Of a stretch of DNA of 64,000 bases, positions 9,679 to 18,924 are shown piece by piece. Source of the DNA: Heliopora coerulea (Eukaryota; Cnidaria; Anthozoa; Scleralcyonacea; Helioporidae); the NCBI GenBank assembly GCA_030142905.1, contig JASJOG010000046.1, forward strand, positions 72,501 through 136,500, given 5' to 3'. A model generated the notes under the pieces. It ran no database searches. It saw nothing but the letters and a program-made list of their open reading frames with translations, and had not been told where the DNA came from. The first letter of the stretch is position 1, and each line of letters begins with the position of its first letter. A program made the translations under genes and the position numbers.

Positions 9679-9855
9679 AATGATTAAAAGGTTTGTACTA
9701 GGGATGGAGCGAGAAGAAAAATTCTCGGGACCGAATACGAAAAAACACACCGAAGAAATGATCACAAGGATGAATAAAATGGAAAATTCTTCAGAATTTC
9801 TTAAACTTTTCATGTCATTGATAAATGGTAAAAAAAAAAGAATTATTAAAATGTA
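9679..9855 (+). CDS. Small charged ORF upstream of the basic ORF pair
   Basis: 58 codons from ATG at 9679, rich in Lys, Glu and Met (REEKFSGPNTKKHTEEM). The same frame upstream contains a CRKCG motif and an H, broken by stops, so this may be the C-terminal remnant of a zinc-binding protein. No family is recognised. It shares strand and spacing with the two ORFs that follow. Confidence 0.25.
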
Positions 9856-9898
9856 AATGACATTCAGAAAATGAGTCAGTAGCACAGTCGATATCGAA

Positions 9899-10144
9899 AT
9901 GTCTAGAAGATTGTTGTCGTATTATGACCGGATGAACAATTCTAAAAATAGAAAAGGTTATGGTCATTTTATGCCAAAATCATTTTATTATACGTATGCA
10001 AAGTATAATCCAGAAGCATTTCAAAAAGGTAGGGGTAAAATAAGAAATGGTATTTATCGTAGACGTCGTCGTGTCGGAAAAAATCAAAAGGGTGGAATCT
10101 TTGATTTAATACGAGGAATAAAAAAGGAATTACGTCAAAGATGA
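9899..10144 (+). CDS. Small basic protein, possible DNA-condensing viral-type protein
   Basis: 81 codons from ATG at 9899, intron-free and strongly basic (RRRRRVGKNQK, IKKELRQR). It contains a QKGG-I sequence that fits the (M/I/L/N/Q)xGG-x cleavage site of adenovirus-type maturation proteases, which Polintons and adintoviruses also encode. Small basic precursor proteins with such a site are the core or cement proteins of those elements. Its stop overlaps the start of the next ORF (ATGA at 10141-10144), a compact arrangement unusual for animal genes. The viral-type assignment is inference from composition, site and layout. No capsid, ATPase or polymerase gene is in the window. A paralogous start (MSRR) lies at 10823. 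Confidence 0.45.
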   Translation: MSRRLLSYYDRMNNSKNRKGYGHFMPKSFYYTYAKYNPEAFQKGRGKIRNGIYRRRRRVGKNQKGGIFDLIRGIKKELRQR

Positions 10145-10362
10145 GATGTGAATTGTGTGATACAGATACATTGGGTGAGCTGTGGAAATGTCACTCCTGG
10201 TGCGGAATCGAATGGTTTTTTTGTTATTATTGTTTGGATAATAGAAGGAAGTCGGTTGACGAAAAGTTATTGAAATATATGTGGTGTGAAGGTTGCAGAC
10301 AGTGTTTTCAAGGCAGGATTTTTCAAAAGAGTACGTGGATTTATGGGAAGGATTTTGTTTGA
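10141..10362 (+). CDS. Cysteine-rich small protein, probable zinc finger
   Basis: 73 codons from ATG at 10141, overlapping the previous stop by four bases. Cysteines occur as MRCELCD (CxxC), CHSWCG, CYYC (CxxC) and CEGCRQC, spaced as in a double zinc ribbon or RING-like fold. It is rich in aromatics. No named family is recognised. The tight overlap suggests translation from one transcript with the preceding basic protein. The third ORF (10343-10480) overlaps its end in another frame, so a frameshift could have split one longer protein here. Confidence 0.4.
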   Translation: MRCELCDTDTLGELWKCHSWCGIEWFFCYYCLDNRRKSVDEKLLKYMWCEGCRQCFQGRIFQKSTWIYGKDFV

Positions 10363-10480
10363 TGGCAAAGTGTATTATTGTGAAAATACAACAAAAAATG
10401 AGAAAAAAATGAGAAAACGACGTGATATTCGGAAAAAGAGGAGATTACAAAGAGGACGGATTGGTTTTAGAAAATATTAG
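10343..10480 (+). CDS. Small basic ORF overlapping the cysteine-rich ORF
   Basis: 45 codons from ATG at 10343 (the open frame starts earlier, at a GTG at 10286). The C-terminal half is very basic (KKMRKRRDIRKKRR). It is in the +1 frame relative to the cysteine-rich ORF and ends shortly before the repeated motifs. It may be a separate gene or the shifted tail of the previous ORF. Confidence 0.25.
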   Translation: MGRILFDGKVYYCENTTKNEKKMRKRRDIRKKRRLQRGRIGFRKY

Positions 10481-10553
10481 AGAGGATTACCGGAATATAT
10501 GTATGGTCCATCTCCACCACCAATTTTTAGGCATAATGGACTTTGAGACTTAA

Positions 10554-10793
10554 TCTTTATTTGTACCATATAACGTGTAAACAAGATCATTAAGAATATT
10601 CTTTTATTTGCATCATATGTGGTGTAAACAAAGTTCAATCTGGGATCTTTTTTCACGTGATGGACTTTGAGACTTAAATCTTTATTTGTACTGTGTATGG
10701 TGTAAATAAGATCATATTTACGTCATTAGGTGAGTGTAAAAAACAAGGTTCAAGGTTAAATTTTTAATTGTACCATATATGGTGTAAACAAAA
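10554..10793 (+). promoter_or_regulatory. Four repeats of a TTTATTTGTACCATAT...GTGTAAACAA motif
   Basis: Units at about 10554-10588, 10602-10632, 10678-10712 and 10758-10793 share TTTATTTG, an ATAT-centred core and TG(T)TAAACAA. The last unit holds CCATATATGG, a perfect CArG box. TGTAAACA, the forkhead-type motif, occurs three times, with TGTAAATA in the third unit. A longer block (ATGGACTTTGAGACTTAA) precedes units 1 and 3. They lie between the small-ORF cluster and the second MSRR start, where a promoter would be expected. Confidence 0.45.
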
Positions 10794-10822
10794 AAATTAG
10801 TTTTTTTTGAAATTTTTTAAGA

Positions 10823-10896
10823 ATGTCAAGACGATTTATGAGATATAAAATAAGAAATTTAATTATGGTGGGAAAGCGTATGCAAGTAAGTTGTAA
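10823..10896 (+). pseudogene. Truncated MSRR-type basic ORF
   Basis: An ATG at 10823 begins MSRRFMRYKIRNLIMVGKRM, similar in start and composition to the basic ORF at 9899. The frame runs straight into the Ty1/copia sequence from about 10896, so the gene was cut off there. Confidence 0.3.
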
Positions 10897-10901
10897 GTAA
10901 G

Positions 10902-12115
10902 TTGAAGAAATCGTTATATGGTCTTAAACAGAGTGGCAGAAATTGCAATAACATGTTGCACAACCATCGGATTGACGAGCACTTCACTCAATCATGTGCT
11001 GATCCATGTATATATACAAGACACATCGACGACAAAAGGTACATTATAATGATTATCTGGGTGGATGATATTATAATAGCTACCAGCAACTCAAAATTGA
11101 TGGCAAGTGTGAAAGAATCTTTAAGTGAAAGGTTCAATATGAAAGATCTCGGTGAGATATCATGGTTCTTAGGAACCCAATTCAAATATGGCAAAGATTG
11201 TATTGAAATGAACCAAACGCAATACATTGAGAAGATCTTGTCAAAATTTGAAATGAAGGAGTGTAAACCAAAACCAATTCCATGTATTCTTGGGATTGAT
11301 AAAGTTGCTGCATCAGAATCACCCGAATTAAATGACCCAAGGTCGTATAGAGCAACTGTAGGCAGTTTGATCTATGTTATGACATGCACAAGACCAGATT
11401 AGTGTTATATCGTAACTAAGCTTTCACAAAAAATGTCAAGGGCCTGTCGGAAATTGTACGATAACACGTTAGTGATTAGCTATATTAAGTAATTTGATCA
11501 CATGTTTGTTTGTAAGTTTACCTTGTCATATATATCAGTGGTGAGTTGCGAGAGTGAAACCGTAAGTGGTGAATAAAGGGAAGGTAATTCGATTGTTGAG
11601 CAAGTTATTGAACCTTTAGCGGAGAATTCATTTAGGAAACGTATTCTACCGAGTTTTCGGCAGGCCAACCAACCCGATCTCAATACGGCTAAGCACGTTT
11701 TAAGATGCTTAAAAGGCACATCAGAACAAAGTCTAAATTTCAGAAAATCCGAATCACCACTAAAATTGAGTGGATTTTGTGATGCCGATTGGGGGACATC
11801 GGTAGAAGATAGGCGTAGTATAACTGGGCATAACTTTCAGTTATCAGAAGATGGCCTATTCATATCTTGGAGAAGTCGCAAGCAGTGGTCGCAAGCAACA
11901 AACTGTTGCATTGTCGACATGTGAGGCCGAGCACATGGCACTCGCAAACGCTATTCAAGAAGCGAAATTCTTGAGGCAGTTATGTATTGACATGAGAGTC
12001 GGTGATGTAGATAGTGATGTTCTTATTGCATATAGATGACCAAGGAGCAATGAATTTAGCTAAGAACCCAGTACACCACCAAAGGTCTAAGCACATTGAC
12101 GTAAAATATCACTTT
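10902..12115 (+). pseudogene. Ty1/copia reverse transcriptase and RNase H
   Basis: Contains KKSLYGLKQS, the catalytic YxDD-equivalent IIWVDDIII, DLGEISWFLGTQF, TVGSLIYVMTCTRPD, and after the MITE NTAKHVLRCLKGT, LSGFCDADWG and the RNase H block TVALSTCEAEHMALA, QGAMNLAKNP, HQRSKHIDVKYHF. These are the standard copia pol motifs in order. Lesions: TAG right after CTRPD, the 224-bp MITE, a frameshift between SWRSRKQ and KQQTVALST (about 11880), and another near 12035. The reading resumes at 15281 after the hAT. Confidence 0.85.
11442..11665. mobile_element. Short MITE inside copia RT
   Basis: The insert interrupts the pol frame between LSQKMSR and the NTAKHVL block. Its ends are imperfect inverted repeats, GCCTGTCGGAAA and TTTTCGGCAGGC. 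There is no coding capacity. The target duplication cannot be fixed because the junction bases AGG/GCC are shared. Confidence 0.6.
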
Positions 12116-12116
12116 A

Positions 12117-15100
12117 CAGGGGTGGATCCAGACTAGTTCCATGGGTTCCATTGAACCGGTCAAAATTTGATAAAAATAATGTTAATTAAAAAATTCAAGT
12201 AAAGGACATGTAATGCCGTTGCATCATTTGGGTATTTTTATGCTTGAAAAGCCCAATATTATTAAAACTGGAATTATTTTGCCGTTATTTCTTTGGCAAT
12301 GTCTTGAACTACGGATTAAATACCGTGCGCAAGAAGCAAACCGAATGCGAACTGATCGTGATCTGCTTAAAATTCTTTTGATTGGTTAGCCAATTAAGTG
12401 GAACCTGTCAAACGTCTCTACTATTGGTTAACCAGAAAGTGAACCGCTCAAACCTCATCATGATTGGTTAGCCAATTAAGTGGAACCTGTCAAGATTGCT
12501 TTCGATTGGCCTCGGAGGTTTTGTGAACCGCTCGTGAACCTGTCAGGCTTTATAAATACTCATGAGAGATGGCGGCATTTCACGCTCGAGGAAACCCGGT
12601 TTGCCGTAAGGAAGACTGTTCGCTATATGACATTGGCTTGGTTTAAAAAAACATCACTCGATTTTCTGGTGCGGGTAAATTCAAATTTATTCAGAACGTC
12701 TGGAAACCTGACCGTCTTTTTAATTTTCCTTCGACACTGGAAAGTGGTGGTCGACATCGAAAGTTTAAACCAGATTGGTTAGAACGCAATCCTTGGCTGG
12801 TTTATTCAAAGTACTTGGACGGCGCTTTTTGTCTACCCTGCGTTTGTTTTGGAATGGAGTTTGGCAAAAACGGTGCGAAGCTCAACCGACTGTTTAAATC
12901 TCCATTCACGTTCTGGACATCTGCATGCACTAAGTTTCAGATTCATTCGTCTGGGAAGTCGGAAATACACAGTGCGGCTGTGATTGCTATGCAGGAGTTC
13001 ACCAAGATGATGAGAAACCAGGTTGTTCCGATTGATCAGCAGTTAAATGAACAGATGCAAGCTCAGGTGAGAGAAAATCGAGAGAGGATAAAATCGATCA
13101 TCAAGACCGTTATTTTTTGTGGCCAAAACAACATCCCCCTTCGAGGAAGAAGAGATGATAGCCCTGACGACGAACGTTTCCAGGGAAACTTTCAAGCCCT
13201 TCTCGCATTTCGAATTGACGGCGGCGACGAGAAACTGAGAGAACATCTGGAGGATGCGCCACAAAATGCTACGTATCGTTCCAAAACCATACAGAACGAG
13301 ATTATTGAGACTGTGGGAGGTTACATTTTGTCAAAGATTGTCGCCGAAGTTAATTCGAGTAAAATGTTTTCTATAATGGCCGACGAAGCTGCTGACGTAT
13401 CCAACTAGGAAAATCTCTCTTGTTCTTCGCTTTGTTGATTCTTCGGGAATCATACGAGAAGAGTTCGTTGGATTTCACCTTTGTGGAGTAGAAACGACTG
13501 GAGAAGCTATTAAAGGTCTTATCCTCAATTCGATTACTGGCCTTCGTTTGAGCATGGATGACTGCAGGGGTCAATCGTATGATGGTGCAGGGAATATGGC
13601 TGGCAGGTATGTTGGTGCATGTACATTAATCCAACGTCAATTTTCAAAGGCTGTTTATGTTCATTGCATGAATCATCGCTTGAATCTTTGTGTTGCTAAT
13701 TCTTGCACATTACCATTGGTCCGTAATATGATGGGAACTGTCAGAAAGCTTTCTGAATTTTTTACTAATTCGCCAAAACGACAACACCACCTGGTTGAGA
13801 AGGTAATGGAACTGTTGCCAAACAGCAATCACAGAATTTTGATTGATGTGTGCTGCATTCGTTGGATTGCTCGTCTTGGTGGTCTTGACTGGGTGGTTGA
13901 ACTCCTGCTTCCAATATTTGCTACCTTAGAAGATATCTCTTTGAATAAAGATGGTGATGGTGTTATTGGAGCTGGTAATTGGAATTCTACTAGCAGAGAT
14001 GATGCGCAGGTCTTAACAAACGCTGTTACTTTTGAGTTCATTGTAACATTGGTCATAGTGAAGTATATACTTGGGCTTACAAGACCTGCAACTGCTAAAC
14101 TGGAAAGGGAAGAAATGGACATCCTGGCTGCTTAACAAGAAATCTCAACCCTGAAAGGTGCTCTTGAAGAAATGCATGCCCATGTTGATTAACACCACAA
14201 CAGGCTTTATGAGGAGGCTGTCCAACTTTCTGAAAGATTTGGCATCCAACCTTCTAGACCTAGGACTGTTCAGCACCAAATTTATAGAAGTAACTGCCCA
14301 TCATCATCTCTTCAGGATTACTACCGAATTAACCTGACTCAAGTCTTCTTGGCACATGCTCTACACCAACAGGAATCATGCTTTCCTACTGAAGCTTACC
14401 TGTGTTTTAAAGGCTTCTCTTTAGTACCAGCTGTTCTGTTGAAGAATCCTTCAACCTGGAAATCTCATGTTGAAGATTTCTGCCAACATTACAACCAAGA
14501 TGTACCAAATATTGCTGGACTGTCTGCTGAATTAGATCTTTGGGAAAGGTTATGGCATGAGAAGAAAGAAAAAGCTGAAGACATTCCTGCAAAGCTTAGG
14601 ATGTTGATCCAGCTTGTTTCCCAAATATCTTCACAATTCTTCAAATTCTGGCCACAATTCTTGTCACATCTTGCTCATGTGAAAGATCAATTTCCTCCCT
14701 TCGAAATCTGAAGAGTTATTTGAGGAGCACCATGGGACAAGAACGGTTAAATGGTTTGGCTCTCATGTACACCCACAGAGACATGGAAATGAATTTGGAA
14801 GATATTATTTACTTATTTGCAACCCGGCATCCCAGACGAATGAGAATGGTAAACATATTATGTTCTGATGATTAACATTTTCCCTGTTTTTTTCTTAAAC
14901 CTTCTGTACATTGACACTGCTCTTTTCAGAGCATCTATGGGCTCGTAGGTCAGGAACGTCCCCATGGTTGAGCCTGGTAACATGTTAATGGCTAATACCT
15001 GACCAATTATTTTTTTATTATTTTTCACAATATGAAAAACAGAATAAAAATAAATTTTGCTCTACAAGTTGATAATGTGTTATGTTTTGAGGAACCTTTT

Positions 15101-15275
15101 GTGGCTTTTTGCAAGCAAGCCAGTTGTACATAAAGTTGCCCCCATAATGCAGGAGATGGCATCTCAGAGACTTCAGGTTTCAAAATTTCCTGCGGGAGCA
15201 TGCCCCCAGACCCCCTAGAAGAATTTACCATTTGGTGCTTGGAACCTGTCATTATAAAGCCTGAATCCACCTCTG
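12117..15275 (+). mobile_element. hAT transposon hAT-1 with 5-bp target duplication
   Basis: The element starts CAGGGGTGGATCCAG and ends CTGAATCCACCTCTG, an imperfect inverted terminal repeat of the hAT type. CTTTA flanks it on both sides (12112-12116 and 15276-15280). Removing the insert and one CTTTA restores the copia frame (YHFIRSE), so the boundaries are exact. Most hATs duplicate 8 bp; 5 bp fits a minority hAT group. A 34-bp sequence (ATTGGTTAGCCAATTAAGTG) occurs twice in the 5' leader, near 12380 and 12466. Confidence 0.85.
12569..14875 (+). pseudogene. hAT-1 transposase (ZMYM/TTF-type), decayed
   Basis: From ATG at 12569: a short leader, then the TTF/ZMYM-type N-terminal domain (FNFPSTLESGG, KPDWLERNPWLVYS, DGAFCLPCVCFG), a helical linker, the catalytic core with MADEAADVS (first Asp) and DDCRGQSYDGAGNMAG (second Asp), YVHCMNHRLNLCV, RWIARL, and the C-terminal dimerisation block with SCSCERSISSLRNLKSYLR and NGLALMYTHRD. 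Length is typical for the family (about 750 residues). Lesions: TAA at 12644, TAG plus a frameshift at about 13406, stops at about 14133 and 14190, and a frameshift near 14640 just before the dimerisation block. It could supply no active enzyme. Confidence 0.85.
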
Positions 15276-15280
15276 CTTTA

Positions 15281-15414
15281 TTAGATCTGAAATTCAGGCG
15301 GGTATTGTAAGTCTGAAATATGTTCCTACCGATGAAAACGTGGCAGATGTATTAACCAAACCAGTAACCAAAGAAAAGATGAGTAAGTTTAAGCAAGTTA
15401 TATTCGGGAAGTAG
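15281..15414 (+). pseudogene. Ty1/copia pol C-terminus
   Basis: Resumes the copia reading after the hAT: IRSEIQAGIVSLKYVPTDEN, then VADVLTKPVTKEKMSKF, ending in TAG at 15412-15414. This is the standard end of copia RNase H (the ADxLTKP motif). Confidence 0.8.
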
Positions 15415-15458
15415 TCATAAAGTTTCACTATACTCCATAATGTAAGAGCAAGTTGGGG

Positions 15459-15781
15459 TGTTAGAATATTGTGCTCTGATATTCTGTAAGTTAATTGTGT
15501 TAATTAATTGTCTTAATGAAATATGTGTAATAGCCTAACAGGAACTGTTATAATAAGATAAAGAAAACTCGGAAGTGCGCCACGTGCATTCCGACTGATG
15601 AGAACTAATTTAATTCATATCCTGTAATCTTTATAAATCCTTTTATGGTAACGATTCATGTATGTATAGAAATATGATTGAAATAAAATAACTTAAGTCT
15701 GTGTGTATAACTCCTTAAGTAGAGTTGTGCGTTGGGCTTCGTAATCAAGATAGAGCGATGGCAGCAGCACAAAACCCAACA
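15459..15781 (+). repeat. Copia 3' LTR
   Basis: Begins TGTTAGAATATTG, ends CCCAACA (TGTT...AACA inverted tips), 323 bp. A purine-rich tract (AGCAAGTTGGGG) directly precedes it, as expected for the plus-strand primer. AAATAAAATAA near 15684 may serve as a polyadenylation signal. The 5' partner is absent from the window. Confidence 0.75.
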
Positions 15782-15985
15782 GGCGTTTTTAATTGACATT
15801 AGAAAAACGATGTTCGTAAATGCTAACAGGTAGCGTACAGGTTGGCTCGGCCACAGTATAAAGAATTAGCCAGAAGTCTCACTCGGTGTCGATACCTCTG
15901 ATGTACATCTCCTCGTGCATGCCGCTTTGCGCACGCAGGAAGTTGAACGGCCGCCATGTTCTTGGAGGGTATAACTGAGCATTCC
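15782..15985. repeat. Dispersed 200-bp repeat R200, copy 1
   Basis: Matches 58099-58300 along its length, from GGCGTTTTTAATTGACATT to GCCGCCATGTTCTTGGAGG. Parts also resemble 20822-20905 and 24541-24620. No coding content. It directly abuts the copia LTR. Confidence 0.8.
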
Positions 15986-16288
15986 TTAAAAAAGGCACTT
16001 ATATCGCCAAAAATAAATGAAAAATTTTACCGTAATTCGTACCTAAGGACTTTTTTCCATATTCACATGTGTCAAAGTTATGTAGGAATTCAGAATGTAG
16101 AAATGTAGAAATAGTCAGATCTTGCTTACGTTGCAATGTTTTGGTATTCAGAAATTGACACATTTCGCTTATCTTGCAGCTGCATTATGTTTAGCCGTCT
16201 CGGCATAATATTGCGCGTGTAAAATGTAAATGTACAGACATTACAATATATGTTGCGCAGAGTTTAAAAGTTTCCCGTGAAAAAAACC
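15986..16288. other. Leader of hAT-2, ends not found
   Basis: Plain AT-rich sequence between R200 and the hAT-2 start codon. I searched for inverted repeats shared with the region after 18382 and found none convincing. Confidence 0.3.
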
Positions 16289-18382
16289 ATGTCGTCTTCA
16301 TCGGAAAGTGAGGGTAATGAAGATAGCGAATTACCGACATCGAGTATTGCCTCTGGCCAAGATGAACCTCCAAAAAAGCGAAAAAAGAAAGATGAAACCT
16401 TTCTTGATAGTTGGCTTACTAACAGTGAATTTAACAATTGGTTAACTAAGAAGGTTGGAGCAAACAACCAAGTTACTGCGTTTTGCAAGATATGTGACAA
16501 GACGGTGACTTGCTCTAGACCAGGCTTCAAGAGACACATGAGTAGTAATAAACATCAAAAAAATAGCAGAGTAGCCGAGCAAATTCCCACTATTTCAAGG
16601 ATGTTTAGTAAAGACACCACACGAGACGAAACCTCTGCTAAGGAGATAAAGTTGTGCTCGTTCATTGCTGAACACAATCTGCTACTTTTCATCTCACATG
16701 CCTTTGTATCTCTTCTTTGATCACTGTTTCCTTGTGATAACGTATTGAGAAATGTTAAGCTTGGTAAGCAAAGGGCAACGAACGTTGTTCGACAGGTTAT
16801 TGGTTTTGACTATTTCAACGAAGCAGTGACGACTTTGCGTTCTCGTAAGTTCAGCTTTATCATTGACGAGACAACTGACAAGAGCACCGACAAGCAACTG
16901 GCAATTTTAACGACGCATTTTGGTATTGCAACTTTCCAGTCTAAGTAATATTTGCTTGATATGATCGAGGTCGACGATGGGTCTGCCAAGGGTATTTATT
17001 CAGCCGTGAAGCAATCATTTAATGAACTGCGCGTTCCGATGGAAAATATCATTGGTTATTCTTCCGACACCACCAACGTCATGTTCGGCGAACACAATTC
17101 TGTTTCCCAGCTTTTAAAGGCAGAGTACCCAAATGTTGTCACCGTGAAGTGCTCGTGCCACCTGATTCACCTGGTATGGTCGTACGCTGCTTTGAAATTG
17201 CCAAAAGGTTTGGAAGATTTGTGTCGTGATATTTTTGCCCATTTCCATCGCTCTTCCATAAGGCAAGATACTTACAAACAGTTTCAAGAATCCTTCAATG
17301 TAGAGTCTCATCACTTGTTATCGCCTGGGCAAACACGATGGCTTTCGTTAGAGGCATGTGTCAATCGCATTTTAGAGCAATACACTGCCTTGCAGCATTA
17401 TTTCGTTTTAGCAGCAAATGAGGATCCGACCCATGCAAATGACCGCATCGTGAAATCACTTCACAATAAATTCAGTTTCCCATACCTGGAATATTCTGAG
17501 TCACCAACTCCAACGCTTCAACGATTTCAATCGTCTGTTTCAAAGGGAGAGTCCTCTTCTACGTGTCCTCAAAGATGAAGTAGAAGGCCTCATCAGATCA
17601 ATTTCGTGTGATTTTATGAAAATTCCCTACGTGAAAGCTACCACCTCGAAAGAAATTGATCCCGCAAACGTCGAATTCCAGCTACCGTTACGCGAAATAT
17701 ATGTTGGTATTGCAGCTACAGCAACCCTGCACGAAATTAAAGAAGAAACTGTGGAAAACAATGTTGATGTACAAAATTTTCTGATCAACTGCTGAAACTT
17801 TCTCATTGAGAGTATTAAGCAAATTAAACAGAGATTTAATCTAAATTCAGAGATATATGATGTTGTCCAGTGCATCTCCCCTCAGAAAGCTGCTGCACGC
17901 ATCCCACCGTCACTAGCAGAAGTTGTCAAAGCACTGCCTTATCTACATGCAGTCTTAGATGCCAAGAAGCTCGACACTGAGTGGAGGGAACACGTATTTG
18001 ATGGTAACCTAAGCCCTGATCTCGAATGGGAAAAATATTGGTATTATGTCAGGGATGCTAAAGTTCCGTCAGGAGAAGCAAAATATTCCAATCTGACCAA
18101 ATTTGTTGAAGTCGTTGCCTCATTTCCTTTTTCCAACGCAGCAGTTGAAAGAATCTTTAGTCTGTTGAAAAGAATCAAGACAGACGATCGCAAACGCTTG
18201 AAATCTTCTTCATTGGTATCTCTTTTGCAATGCAAGCTAGCGATCAAAAACGGAAACTATAACTCAGCCAGCCTAAATCCAGGGAGAAATATTTTGGACC
18301 TCATGTCTAAAATAAAACCAAGTGCCACCGACGGAGAAGCAAAGGATTTGAAAAAAAGGTTTCTTAAAGAACAATTCGATTA
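16289..18382 (+). pseudogene. hAT-2 transposase with BED-type zinc finger, decayed
   Basis: ATG at 16289 starts an acidic serine-rich leader (MSSSSESEGNEDSEL), a basic patch (PPKKRKKKDE) and a BED-like finger (FCKICDKTVTCSRPGFKRHM, C-x2-C...H-x4-H). The core follows with SFIIDETTDKSTDKQLAI (first Asp), GYSSDTTNVMFG (second Asp), VKCSCHLIHLV, TRWLSLEACV, and a C-terminal dimerisation block with FPFSNAAVERIFSLLKRIK and LVSLLQCKLAI. Lesions: a stop and shift near 16720, TAA at 16946, a frameshift near 17520, TGA near 17793. Unlike hAT-1 it has a BED finger rather than a TTF/ZMYM domain, so it is a different hAT lineage. Confidence 0.85.
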
Positions 18383-18384
18383 AG

Positions 18385-18924
18385 AACGCTGAAAAGACTG
18401 TGAAAAGAGACAAACAAAAACTAAATATTTATACACTGGTAATTTTTGTGTTTAATGTTGTCATTCTTATGACATTTGAAAGTTTTATGGCGCAACGAGT
18501 ATAACGTACAACTAGTAATTCTTAAACAAAAACTGAACAAGTCATGAAGTCAACTAATTCTTCTTCTTGTGTATAAATTGCTTGTTCTCCAGTTCATGTT
18601 AACATATTTAATAGTTAATACATGAACAATACATATTCTGCTGACTTTCTGTCTTTTTATCAGCTAATAAATAATTTCCTTTACAGTTAATTTTGGCTCC
18701 TGAATGTCTTGTCCACACATTGCAATCAAGACTTAGCAATTAAAATAGACTGTTCTTTAACTTTTACCTTACAAATTGATGTATTTTGTTTTTAGACTAA
18801 AATTTAGACGTTAGGTACCAGGGAATTCTGATATTTCTTTTATGACAATCTGGAAGGAAATAGAGAAGAATATTTTGACTGACAGAGAAAAGAAAAAAAT
18901 TTTCAGAGTGGAACCACTGGTGCT
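18385..18924. other. Non-coding AT-rich stretch
   Basis: Presumed 3' flank of hAT-2 followed by unclassified sequence. No ORF, RNA gene or repeat is recognised. Confidence 0.35.

Larger units (their letters stand above)
10896..15781 (+). mobile_element. Ty1/copia retrotransposon, 3' part with LTR
   Basis: Starts within the reverse transcriptase (KKSLYGLKQS) and runs through RNase H to the 3' LTR. It is 5'-truncated at about 10896 against the small-ORF cluster. Two later insertions split it: a MITE at 11442-11665 and a hAT at 12117-15275. Gag, protease, integrase and the 5' LTR are missing. Confidence 0.85.
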
